64,000 nt of DNA, taken from positions 806,001 to 870,000 of the forward strand of contig NZ_OZ253579.1 of the NCBI RefSeq assembly GCF_965263005.1, read 5' to 3'. Position numbers and translations under genes: made by a program. The notes beneath the pieces are model-generated. The model had not been told where the DNA came from and made no database searches. It was given only the letters and a program-made list of their open reading frames with translations. The DNA comes from Rariloculus sp965263005 (GTDB lineage: Bacteria; Pseudomonadota; Gammaproteobacteria; Steroidobacterales; Rariloculaceae). How positions within the stretch are numbered: position 1 is the stretch's first letter; each line of letters begins with the position of its first letter. Shown here one piece after another: positions 26,974-35,501 of this stretch.

Positions 26974-27639
26974 ATGATCCCGAAAGAGCGCCTCACATTG
27001 TTCCTGGCGTTGTTTGTCAGCGCTGTGTTTGCGCAAGCGCAGGCGCCAGAGCCCGATCCGGGCAGATTCGCTGACGAGATCGAGAGCTTCGCGGCATGGG
27101 ATCGGAAGAATAGCTATCCGAAGGATGGAATAGTGTTCGTCGGAAGCTCCAGTATCAGGCGATGGAACACTGCATCGGCCTTTCCCGATCGACCGGTGAT
27201 CAATCGAGGGTTCGGCGGCTCGCAGATCGCCGATGTCAACTTCTACTACGATCAGGTGGTCAAGCCGTACCGGCCGGCAATGGTGGTCCTTTATGCGGGC
27301 GATAACGACATAGGAAGCGGGAAGAGTCCGGAGCGAGTGCTGGCCGACTTTCAGCGCTTCTCAAAGACGATCCAGTCGGACCTGCCCGATACGCGCGTCC
27401 TGTTTCTCTCCATCAAGCCGAGTTTCCTCCGCTGGGAGCATTGGCCGACGATGGTCGAGGCAAACAGTCTGATCAAGAGCTTTATGGACGAACAGCCGAA
27501 CATGACCTATGTGGATGTTGCCAGTCCTCTGTTGAACGCTGACGGGCAGCCCAAGGACGTCTTCGTCGCAGATGGGCTGCATCTCAACGACGCCGGTAAT
27601 CGATTGTGGCAGGAGACGCTGGCGCCTTACCTGCACTAG
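26974..27639 (+). CDS. Secreted SGNH/GDSL-family hydrolase
   Basis: 221 aa with a signal peptide (1-20, LFLALFVSAVFA). The four SGNH blocks are present: Ser58 in VFVGSSSIRRW, Gly in INRGFGGSQIAD, Asn111 in LYAGDNDIGSG, and the Asp-x-x-His pair in DGLHLNDAGN near the C-terminus. Acts as an esterase or lipase-like hydrolase, possibly on acylated sugars; close relatives are annotated as GDSL lipases/acylhydrolases. Stands alone, diverging from the ParDE operon. Confidence 0.9.
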   Translation: MIPKERLTLFLALFVSAVFAQAQAPEPDPGRFADEIESFAAWDRKNSYPKDGIVFVGSSSIRRWNTASAFPDRPVINRGFGGSQIADVNFYYDQVVKPYRPAMVVLYAGDNDIGSGKSPERVLADFQRFSKTIQSDLPDTRVLFLSIKPSFLRWEHWPTMVEANSLIKSFMDEQPNMTYVDVASPLLNADGQPKDVFVADGLHLNDAGNRLWQETLAPYLH

Positions 27640-27794
27640 GCGCACGAGCGATCCGTCCGGAACCCCTGCAGCTCACGAGGTCACTGTGGGAGATCTATGG
27701 CCGGGTTCCCGTCGAAGAAATCGAACGGCCGAATCGAGGAGTTGGACGGAAACGGCCTTGCGGGCCGCGAGCCGTCCTGACGGGTCCTGACTGT

Positions 27795-28844
27795 CTAGAA
27801 GCGGTCGAGACACTCGTATAGATTGACCCGGTTTTCGGGCCGCCATACAAAATACCGCGTCAAATCGAATGGCTCGGAGAAATATATCGGATCCTCAACC
27901 GCGATCCGATAATCCATGCGCGTGTAGTCCTCGTTCGGCATGAAGTATTCGGTTGTCGCCAATTGCTCGCTCTGGGGCACGCCATCCATGTCGAAGTATT
28001 GCATCTGCGTATGGTCAGTCTCGACGACCAGGGTCCGTCCGTCGAAGCGCCCGCGCGAGAAGCCCATCTGGGTGTACTCGTCCGGAGCAACTGCATTCGG
28101 GTCCATGTGAATGACGCGGAGTGCGTCGAATTCCTCGATGCGCAGCAGAATCTGGTCGCCTTGATTCACGAATTCGACCGGGAACGGCGTAATCATAATG
28201 AGCGGGTGGCCCTTGGTACCGCACTTCAAGAGCTCGTTGTCGAGCGGGTCCCATAGCGCAACGTAATCTTCAGCAGCCTGAGTTAGCGGATAGTCACCCT
28301 TGAACATCGGGAAGGCAGCCGGATCCCCCAGGATTGTGCTCCAGACACGAAAGATCCCGTCGGCCTCCGCGACCGCTTGCTCGACGTCGGTTTCGATTGC
28401 GTTTCGACCGACGATGTTGCCGTTCTTGCCGGCCTCGAAGTACGGCTCTGGGTTTCCAAATTCAAATGGGAGCTCGTAACCGGTCCGCAGCAGGATGCTG
28501 CTCGCATTGAGTTCCGGTACGTTGCGCCGTGCCGGCGCACCGGCAATCGTGATTTGATCCCCGACATCGATGATGTCTTCGTAATACATCTCACGGTTGC
28601 GCAAGATGCTGACACCCTGTGTTTCGACTTCCCAATGCACGGTCGCGCCGTTCTCGTCCTCGACCGCCAGCACGATCAACCCGTGCGGATTACGCCAGTG
28701 GAAGGACTCGACGACTCCGGAAATCTCAATTGTGCGGCTCGTATCGTAGATGGCGGCAGTACTGTGGTGGGCAAGCACCGGGCAGGCTGCCAGAGCAAGC
28801 AAACCCAACAGGTGGCTGGAGCGCTGATAAATAGGCTGTTTCAT
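27795..28844 (-). CDS. Secreted DUF6152-family protein (second copy)
   Basis: About 349 aa. The ATG at 28844 has GGAGGT 5 nt upstream and begins a signal peptide (MKQPIYQRSSHLLGLLALAA) cut before AHHSTAAIYD; the frame is open further upstream but without that context. The DUF6152 domain (HHS..., VVESFHWRNPHGLIVLAV, WEVETQGVSILRN) covers about residues 25-125. The C-terminal region (CGTKGHPLIMITPFPVEFV, MGFSRGRFDGRTLVVETDHT) is shared with the paralogue at 9923. It lies downstream of, and in the same direction as, a MetE-like gene, repeating the pairing at 8826-11032. Function unknown; probably periplasmic. Confidence 0.8.
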   Translation of the reverse strand: MKQPIYQRSSHLLGLLALAACPVLAHHSTAAIYDTSRTIEISGVVESFHWRNPHGLIVLAVEDENGATVHWEVETQGVSILRNREMYYEDIIDVGDQITIAGAPARRNVPELNASSILLRTGYELPFEFGNPEPYFEAGKNGNIVGRNAIETDVEQAVAEADGIFRVWSTILGDPAAFPMFKGDYPLTQAAEDYVALWDPLDNELLKCGTKGHPLIMITPFPVEFVNQGDQILLRIEEFDALRVIHMDPNAVAPDEYTQMGFSRGRFDGRTLVVETDHTQMQYFDMDGVPQSEQLATTEYFMPNEDYTRMDYRIAVEDPIYFSEPFDLTRYFVWRPENRVNLYECLDRF

Positions 28845-28936
28845 CTTGGACCTCCCAATCGATCTCCTTATACAACCGTCATATGTCTCCGGGCAAGACC
28901 GGCTGCGGACGCTCCTGGCCTCGCACATCGCCTATC

Positions 28937-29971
28937 TTACGTGAGTTCGGAGACCTGTTTGTGCAGATCAAGGAGCTCGGGAATGATCTGCGGGTCAATG
29001 CGCCCCAAACCGCATTCGGTAGCGACGCCGTACTGAACGCTGACGGCGGACCTGGCCGCTGCCATGCGCCGGCGTGCTCCTTCAACGCCATCTTCCTGGT
29101 GGATAAGCCCCAGCACCAGGAGCGTGCGGTCCATGCCACGCAATTGCTTGAGCGGCTCAAAATACGCCGGATCATCACGCTCGATCGGCACCGGCACGTG
29201 GACCCAATCGATCCCACGGCTGGTGCTCGCAAGCAAGCCATTGATTGCCTGCACCGGAATCGCGGCATCGAGCGGCTCGACGATATGCTTGCCGCCCGGG
29301 TCGCCGAAACAGCAATGAATACCAAGCTCAACACCGTCCGGGACGGCCTCGCAGGCACGCTGCAGCGCCGCGACTCCCTCATCCAGCGAGGGCGGCTGTG
29401 CGCCGCCAACGAAGAACGATTTCTCTTGTCGGGCGAGTTCGGCATTGACGATCTCGCCCGCGAAATCCCACTGAAGCGCCAGTTCCTCCGCTGGAACCGC
29501 TCCGACGAAGTCGCGAATTTCGCTAAACACAGCACGTTCGTGTGCGGCGATCACGCCGTTGCTCGCGTCGACGAAAGGCGTCGAAAGCATCAACGGCGTG
29601 GGTATGCTCACTTGAAAGCGTGTTTCCGGTGCAAATCTGCCTGCGCGCTTCATGTCCTGGAACGTGGCGTACGACTGCTGCGCGGCTTCGAGATAGCCTG
29701 TCGGCCTCAGGTCGAAGGTGTCCCAGCTTAGTCCTTCCCGCAAACGCAGCGGCGGCATCATCATCGCCTTGGAGTCGGAATCCACGAGTTCGAAGGCTTT
29801 GTTCGTGCGCAGGTGAGCGTAATACCATCCAATCCAATTCAGGCGCGGACCGGTTTCGCCATCGGGCACGCATGCGCATGCGGGTCCGATGCGCTCATCC
29901 ACCTCGGCGAACGTTGTTTCAGCCGAGTCGAACGGAACGCTCCCGACTAGTACGACGCGACGGTTGGACAT
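28937..29971 (-). CDS. UROD/MetE-like protein
   Basis: 344 aa TIM-barrel protein of the UROD/MetE superfamily, distant from the MetE-like gene at 8826. Zinc-site residues can be aligned: His219 and Cys221 in GIHCCFGDPGG, and Cys320 in VATECGLGR. The N-terminus (VLVGSVPFDSAETTFAEVDERIG, VPDGETGPRLNWIGW) is characteristic of this uncharacterised branch. A corrinoid-independent methyl transfer to a thiol is a reasonable inference, not shown. It is the middle gene of a minus-strand group: deiodinase-like redoxin, MetE-like, DUF6152. Confidence 0.8.
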   Translation of the reverse strand: MSNRRVVLVGSVPFDSAETTFAEVDERIGPACACVPDGETGPRLNWIGWYYAHLRTNKAFELVDSDSKAMMMPPLRLREGLSWDTFDLRPTGYLEAAQQSYATFQDMKRAGRFAPETRFQVSIPTPLMLSTPFVDASNGVIAAHERAVFSEIRDFVGAVPAEELALQWDFAGEIVNAELARQEKSFFVGGAQPPSLDEGVAALQRACEAVPDGVELGIHCCFGDPGGKHIVEPLDAAIPVQAINGLLASTSRGIDWVHVPVPIERDDPAYFEPLKQLRGMDRTLLVLGLIHQEDGVEGARRRMAAARSAVSVQYGVATECGLGRIDPQIIPELLDLHKQVSELT

Positions 29972-29996
29972 TGCTTTTTTCTTCCTTTGATGGGCT

Positions 29997-30665
29997 TTAT
30001 CGCGAGTGCGCCAGATACTCGTCCATAGCCTCTTTTAGCTTGCCCGGCCTGAAACCGAACGGGCCAAGCCCACCCCCGTAGGCGATCCGACCGTCCGTGC
30101 CAACCAGGTAAAGGCGATCCGGCATTGAGGCGTAAGCCTCAGACACCGCATTGTCCATTTCGTCGACGTAGGTCTTGATGCCGTACTTCATGGCGACTTC
30201 GCACATGGCAGCGACCTCACGCCGTTCTTCGATCGACTGGTGGTGCCGGATGTCGTGGTTGCCCAGATACCAGCCATCAGTCGGATGGGCTTCCGTGGTA
30301 TAGATGACGATGAAATGGACCTTGTCGTTGTAGTCGCGATAGAGATCTCGAAGGCTCACGGCCCCTGCAACAAACGGGGGTCACGTGAAACTGCCGAAGA
30401 CCAATGCAACGGGTCTGCGCCCAAAGTGCTCGGACAGCGTGATGGGATTCTCGCCGTTGACATCCGATAGCGTGAAATCGGGTGCCATGTCGCCCTTCTT
30501 CGGCGCCAAGGGATTGAATTTCTTTTTCCAGGTCAGACTTCTTCGCAGGCCTGTAATTGTTCGCCCCAGTTTTCCAAGAAAACCCTTCGGTTTTCGGACG
30601 GGCTCGGCGGTTCCCGCTTGGCTCGTATCGAAATCATCTGTCGCTGCAGATCTGTCGTAATTCAT
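29997..30665 (-). CDS. Iodothyronine deiodinase-like redoxin, probable selenoprotein (in-frame TGA = Sec95)
   Basis: 222 aa if the TGA at 30381-30383 is read as selenocysteine. Both sides of the TGA are in the same frame with no other stop, and both match the thioredoxin-fold deiodinase family. The N-terminal half has GDMAPDFTLSDVNG and ends RRPVALVFGSFT; the TGA then sits exactly at the active-site Sec of GSCTUPPF in deiodinases. It continues PPF..., with VIYTTEAHPTDGW, the hallmark EAHxxDGW, and a C-terminal LYLVGTDGRIAYGGGLGPFGF. The ATG at 30665 has GAGGAC upstream. Probably reduces a halogenated or peroxide substrate. It heads a group with MetE-like and DUF6152 genes. The alternative is a gene broken by a nonsense mutation, but the exact position of the TGA argues against it. 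Confidence 0.85.
30351..30365 (-). promoter_or_regulatory. Candidate bacterial SECIS-like stem-loop after the TGA
   Basis: Starting 16 nt after the TGA, GGGGC / GCCTT can pair (two G-U pairs) around the loop CGTGA. This places an apical loop with a G about 21 nt downstream, inside the distance known for bacterial SECIS elements. A competing CCCC/GGGG stem closer to the TGA (about 30362-30379) is also possible. The call is by eye without folding. Confidence 0.3.
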
Positions 30666-30835
30666 GTCGCGAGGGTCCTCAAAAATTGCTCAACCGTTTG
30701 GCGCTTGTTGCGGGTGACGCCAATGGTACTACTGCGCGAGACAGCATGGCATTGCATCGGCTTGCGGGCGACGCATCGGGCGTTGAGGTTTCCTGCTTCC
30801 GCCCGGTGGTCGAAGTCAACTTGCGCCATTACGCA

Positions 30836-31297
30836 CTAGTCGGGGTCCGGCATTGAGGGCACCGCCTCGATAGCGTCAATGTATGCAGCGGGGAGGTTGA
30901 GTTCACGGGCTCCGGAAAGCACGCATTCCTTGTAGCTGTCGAGGGGCGAAAGGTCGGGATTGACGGCCTCCGGCCTGGCCATGTAGATGTGAGCCTCAAC
31001 GACCCGTTCACCCATTGTGGCCTTGACTGTCACACGGCGGTAACCGGGACCTTCAATCTTGTCCATCGTAGCGATTTGATCGTCAGACAGGCGATCAAGC
31101 GAGCCCCACACTCTGTCGGTCGGTTTGCCCGTGCAGTACGCATCGCACTTGCCTGTATGGTCGATAGTGCTTCGCTTGTGAAACCGGAGCGTGTAGCCAG
31201 TGATATATGCAACCCCAACCCGCTCGCACGGCCCGACACGCCCCTCGATGACGGCCTTGGGCATGTTGGATCCGTAGCCAAAGTACAGAATGCTCAT
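30836..31297 (-). CDS. Gamma-glutamylcyclotransferase-family protein
   Basis: 153 aa. Contains the GGCT signature YFGYGSNM at the N-terminus and the catalytic Glu in MDKIEGPGYRRV. GGCT enzymes release 5-oxoproline from gamma-glutamyl amines or peptides; small bacterial members may act on other gamma-glutamyl compounds. The start ATG overlaps the TGA of a truncated FAD-binding reading frame (ATGA, 31294-31297), so translation is probably coupled to that remnant and the DadA-like gene upstream. The call is firm at family level. Confidence 0.85.
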   Translation of the reverse strand: MSILYFGYGSNMPKAVIEGRVGPCERVGVAYITGYTLRFHKRSTIDHTGKCDAYCTGKPTDRVWGSLDRLSDDQIATMDKIEGPGYRRVTVKATMGERVVEAHIYMARPEAVNPDLSPLDSYKECVLSGARELNLPAAYIDAIEAVPSMPDPD

Positions 31298-31491
31298 GAG
31301 TCTAACAGCGCGCTTGCTCCCTCGAACATGTCAGCCGTGACACCATGCCAGGCGGCCACCCGGTATTCCTGACAATGCACGTCTTCGGCCTCGAATACCG
31401 TTACCGGAATACCAGATTGCGCGAGCCTTAGCGCAGCATACGGGCCGACGGTTCCCGCGCCGGAGATCAAGACTCTTTCGCAAGTTGCCAT
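31294..31491 (-). pseudogene. N-terminal remnant of an FAD-dependent monooxygenase
   Basis: 65 aa. Shows a Rossmann dinucleotide fold start, VLISGAGTVGPYAALRLAQS followed by GIPVTVFEAE, as in aromatic-ring (MhpA-like) FAD hydroxylases, then YRVAAWHGVTADMFE. Full enzymes have 380-550 aa, so only the ADP-binding unit remains. Stop overlaps the GGCT start. Begins 31 bp after the DadA-like gene. Probably a deletion remnant that now serves at most as a leader for GGCT. Confidence 0.65.
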
Positions 31492-31522
31492 GACCGTCAG
31501 TCCCCGCAAGTCGTTTCGATCC

Positions 31523-32770
31523 TCAAAACCGCTCCACCGAAAACGCATCCAGCCGGATTCCTGCCTTCCCTTCGAGTATAAGCCCGGCGAGCGCCCACCC
31601 GCTGCTGGGCGCCAGAGTGATTCCCAGCATCTGGTGGCCCGCGTTCACGTAGACGTTTTCGCGTGACGGCAGCTTTCCGATCACCGGCAGGCTGTCGGGC
31701 ACGATGGGGCGCATGCCCACCCAGTCCTGTCCGTCGTCGCTCGCCTCCGGGATGTCGACGGCGCGGCTCACCTGGCGGCGTAGCGACCGGATTCGTGCGG
31801 GGTCCAATCGACTGTTGATTCCCGACAGCTCCATTGTTCCGGCGATCCGCAACGCACCGTTGAACGGAGACAAACCGATCTTGATGCCGCCGAGATAGAG
31901 CGGTTGGCGAAGCTGGTTCGCAGGCTGCTCGATCGTTATCGAGTAGCCCTTGCCGGCCGTGAGCGGAAGGCGCCAATCCAACATGCGGCTCAGGGACCCG
32001 GTGTGAACACCGGCCGCCAGCACCACGGCATCGACGTCGAGGTTGCCCATCGAGGTCGCGATCGCGGTTACGCGATGCCCCTCGCTCCTGAACCCGATCG
32101 CCGCAACGCCCTCGTGGATCTCGACTCCGCGCTCCCTCAATGCCGATCCCAGGCCGGCCGTCAACGACTCCGGCCGCACATGACGGTCCCTCTCGAGCGC
32201 GAGGCCGAACCTGAATCCCGGGCGCAGCAGAGGCTCGCGTGCGTATAGCGCGGCTTTGTCCAATTCACTCCACGACCCGGTTCCGACCGAGCTTCCCGCG
32301 GCAGCCGCCAGTTTGACTTCCTTTCGGGATGCCGCCGCCATGTCGGCATCGCGAAACGCCATCAGCAGACCGGACTCGCTGTACTCGAACTGCACTCCGT
32401 CGGCAGCGAGCTCGTCATAGCGTTCGATCGTGAATTCGTTGAGTGCGGCCAGCGCCGCGATGCCCAGCTTCTGATCGACTCCGTTACAGAACGAGCGGAA
32501 CTGCAACAGCCATGGGGTCAGACTCGGAAGGGCCGCGGGCCTGATGTAGAGCGGGCTGTCCCTCCGCAGCATCCACAAGAACGACTTCAGCGTGAGGCCC
32601 GGCGCAGGCAGCGGTGTCGCGAGCGACGGGAACACCCAACCCGTGTTTCCGAGCGAACAGCCGCCACCAATCGTTGAAGAGTCGATGAGGACGGGATTCG
32701 CACCGAGTTTCTTGAGGTACCAGGCGGTGAAAAGGCCGATGACCCCGCTACCCACAACGCCGACGCGCAT
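31523..32770 (-). CDS. DadA-like FAD-dependent amino-acid oxidoreductase (copy 1)
   Basis: 415 aa from the ATG at 32770 (MRVGVVGSGVIGLFTAWYL), which places the GxGxxG FAD motif at the N-terminus; a frame open upstream to 32941 lacks family similarity. DAO-fold enzyme resembling D-amino-acid dehydrogenase DadA (SLGNTGWVFPSLATPLPAPG, VVLAAGVHTGSLSRML, GKGYSITIE, MRPIVPDSLPVIGK, NAGHQMLGITLAPSS). It would oxidise a D-amino acid or related amine and pass electrons to the membrane. Two more copies occur in the window: a fragment (38424-38675) and a full gene (59623-60888). A diverging TonB receptor lies upstream. Confidence 0.88.
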   Translation of the reverse strand: MRVGVVGSGVIGLFTAWYLKKLGANPVLIDSSTIGGGCSLGNTGWVFPSLATPLPAPGLTLKSFLWMLRRDSPLYIRPAALPSLTPWLLQFRSFCNGVDQKLGIAALAALNEFTIERYDELAADGVQFEYSESGLLMAFRDADMAAASRKEVKLAAAAGSSVGTGSWSELDKAALYAREPLLRPGFRFGLALERDRHVRPESLTAGLGSALRERGVEIHEGVAAIGFRSEGHRVTAIATSMGNLDVDAVVLAAGVHTGSLSRMLDWRLPLTAGKGYSITIEQPANQLRQPLYLGGIKIGLSPFNGALRIAGTMELSGINSRLDPARIRSLRRQVSRAVDIPEASDDGQDWVGMRPIVPDSLPVIGKLPSRENVYVNAGHQMLGITLAPSSGWALAGLILEGKAGIRLDAFSVERF

Positions 32771-32891
32771 CAGACCGAATCCCGAGGTGCCTGCTCCCGA
32801 TAGCGCCGATTGTAGCAACGAGAGCTGCCCGAGGTTCGACGCTCTGGCACCGGGTAAGCTCTGGAGTGATGGCTTGCTTGTACCATACGCG
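32529..32891. repeat. Dispersed direct repeat, copy A (dadA N-terminus plus upstream DNA)
   Basis: About 363 bp that recur at 38434-38796 in the same orientation with roughly 88-90% identity by eye. The repeat covers the first about 80 codons of the DadA-like gene and about 120 bp upstream of its ATG. The upstream part includes the shared block TTGTACCATACGCG at its edge. Confidence 0.8.
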
Positions 32892-33166
32892 CTCACCAGG
32901 ACCTGCTGCGACCCACAAAAGACGATCGACGTGACGGCCACCGTCCATGAGCGCCGAGCGCGGTGCGCCGATCACGTCACAACCCGACTGCCCGCTACCG
33001 GAAGTGTGCAGCTTTCAGTTGCCAAGAACGTGAAGCTTTCGCCGTTGACAATGAGCGGAAAATGTGATTTTTATTGGGACACGCAGTTTCGAGGGTACGG
33101 CTCCATGCGATCGCGCCGCCGGTCGCTTGCCGGTTCATCTAACGAATTGGAAGGAGGACTTTCCAG
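32771..33166. other. Divergent intergenic region between DadA-like and TonB receptor genes
   Basis: 396 bp without a convincing gene. The left third belongs to the dispersed repeat. The right part carries a possible promoter (33045-33074) and the strong Shine-Dalgarno AAGGAGG before the receptor ATG. Frames that extend the DadA-like gene into this region show no family similarity. Confidence 0.6.
33045..33074 (+). promoter_or_regulatory. Putative sigma-70 promoter of the TonB receptor gene
   Basis: TTGACA at 33045-33050, an 18-bp spacer, then TTTTAT at 33069-33074 within an AT-rich run. The -35 is perfect and the -10 is weak. It lies about 95 bp upstream of the receptor start. Confidence 0.4.
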
Positions 33167-35432
33167 ATGACTCATCATGTAAGAGTTGGCGCGCTCAGCG
33201 CTGCCATCGCCTCCGTGTTCGGCGCATACTCCGCGCCAGTCCTCGCACAGGAAGGCGCAGCCGTGATCGAAGAGATCGTCGTCACGGCGCGCCGGCGCGA
33301 GGAGAACCTTCAGGAAGTGCCGATCGCCGTCAGCGCGTTCAATGCCGAAGAGCTCGAAAGCCGAAGCATCGAAAATATCAGGGACCTGCAGATGGCCCTG
33401 CCCAACGTGGACATCCGCGGGGGAGGCGCTCACGGAAGCATGGTGGGTCTCTTCACGATCCGCGGTATCCCGGGCGTGGCACGCTACATCGATGATGTCG
33501 TGCAGTCCGGGGACGCGGATGCCCTGCAAAATGTGATTGAACTGGAACGTATCGAAGTCCTCCGCGGCCCGCAGGGGACCTACTTCGGCAAGAATGCGAT
33601 CAGCGGTGCCATACAGTATGTGACCCAGAAGCCGCAGGAGGAGTTTGGAGCGAGAATCAAGACTACGTTCGGCGAATACAACCGTGCCGACATTGTCGCG
33701 AACGTCGACATTCCGCTGAGCGACACGGTCCTGACCAAGGTCACCGCGGCGAGCCTGAATCGGGATGGACACGTCGACAGCGTCCGCGTCGATGAGTCCT
33801 ATGGCGAGATCGACAACACGATTCTCAGGGCCATGCTGCAGTGGCAGCCCAACGACTCGTTTACCGGTTTGTTCACGGCGACCTACAACAATCACGACTC
33901 GAGCAGCCAGGCCAATGTGTTGTGGGATGTCGTCGAGAATTTCCCGACGCCCTGGCCGTGGGGGGGGAGGACCGGAGTGGTACAACATGCGTGGCTTGCC
34001 GTTTACCGATGAACTGTACGCTTACGGAAAACGCGAGCAATATCTCAGCGACTCGGCCTACACCGGTGACGGCTACGAGAGCACCAATGTGACCTTCGCG
34101 GCCAATCTAAGCTGGGACATCAACGATTCCCTCACCTTCCGTTCGATTACATCCACGCGCGACCAGGATTGGGGCGTGTTGTTCGACGTGGATGCGACCC
34201 ATTACGTGTTCTTCGATTGGTGGGACCACCAGATATGGGAGGAAACTTCGCAGGAGTTTCAGCTCCTCGGGGGAGGAGACCGGCTTAACTGGGTGGTCGG
34301 CATCTATTATCACGATTTTGAGGAACTCACCAAGGATCAGATCTGGGAGACCTGGGAACAGCCGGGCAACGTCAACCAGGGCAGAGTTCGGACAGTGCCG
34401 CGTTATCGCCACCGGGAGAGCTTGATCGCCAGGGACGATGTGGCCATCTTCGCCGAAGTGGTCTATGACATATCGGACCAGCTCTCGCTGACGGTCGGCG
34501 CCCGGTATTCCGAAGAGGACTTTTACTCGGAGATCTACGCCAATGGTGAAGGTATACGGGAACCGCATATGGGGACCACATTGTTCGGGCGGGTACCGCG
34601 TCGAGACGCTCACGGCGTGCCCTTCATTTTCAATGCCAGCTTCGACGCCCTTACGCCAAGGATCGCCCTTCAATATCAGTTCAACGACAACGTCATGGGC
34701 TACATCACCAGGGCCGAGGGATTCAATGGTGGCGGCGTCAACTCGAACTTTGATTCCGAACTGCCGAATAGCGGCATTACGCCGTACGACGGGGAGCTCC
34801 TGACCAACTACGAAATCGGTGTGCGGTCGGATCTGGTGGACAACCGGCTGCGCCTTAACGCGACCTACTTCTGGGGGACGTGGGACGACATTCAGGTCGG
34901 CGAAATACTCACGCCCGGGCAACCCACCACCACAAACGCGGGCGAGGCGGAAATCAGCGGACTCGAAGTCGAGAGTGTCTGGAGAGCGACCGATTCATTT
35001 TTAGTGAATTTCACCTTGGCAATTCTCGATGCGGAATATACGGACGTCGGGCTGGCGACCACTATCCAGGTCGGAGACAGGTTCCCGTATGCGCCTGAAA
35101 CCGGATACAGCGTCGGTTTGCAGTGGGACAACGATCTGAGCAGCGGGGGTTCGGTCATGGTCCGTTTCGACTATGGCTGGATCGATGACGTAGTAACGTT
35201 CCGCGACAGGCGCTTTCACTGGCCCTCGCTGGCGAACCATGACTATGGCCTGGCCAGCGGCAGGATTACCTACACGCCGGCCGCCGGCAATTGGGACGTT
35301 GCGCTCTTCGCGACCAACCTGACCGACGAGTACTACCGGATGGGCGGTTTCCCGGCGGTATTGGCAGGCATCGACCAGGGTGTCGTGGGTCGGCCGCGGG
35401 AGTTCGGTGTAACGCTCAGGATGCGATTGTAG
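33167..35432 (+). CDS. TonB-dependent outer-membrane receptor, frameshifted at a G8 tract
   Basis: About 754 aa when joined. The N-terminal part (33167 to about 33967) has a signal peptide (ending PVLAQ), the TonB-box-like IEEIVVTARRREENLQ, and the plug domain (VPIAVSAF, ERIEVLRGPQGTYFGKNAIS). The rest of the beta-barrel continues in the next frame from GGGPEWYNMRGLPF to the C-terminal PREFGVTLRMRL, which ends with the aromatic or aliphatic residue pattern of outer-membrane barrels. The break is a run of eight G (33960-33967); seven G would give one frame. Such receptors import siderophores, vitamin B12 or glycans; VVTARRREE-type plugs are common in sphingomonads and marine gammaproteobacteria. 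Its substrate may be linked to the downstream arylsulfatase. A good Shine-Dalgarno (AAGGAGG) precedes the ATG. Confidence 0.88.
33960..33967 (+). repeat. G8 homopolymer at the TonB receptor frameshift
   Basis: Eight consecutive G. With seven, the codons read TGG GGG GGA GGA CCG GAG TGG and keep the receptor open across the junction. Slipped-strand mispairing or a sequencing error in the homopolymer can both explain it. Confidence 0.85.
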
Positions 35433-35501
35433 TAACGGGCAAATGGGATGGTGTATCCAACCTGATCGGAGAGTGAACCAAATCGATCCAGCAGCAGGAT
35501 C

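Noticed and set aside
30381..30383. TGA read as a nonsense mutation that makes the deiodinase-like gene a pseudogene
   Set aside because: Frame is kept on both sides, no other stop is present, and the TGA coincides with the known Sec position of the family.
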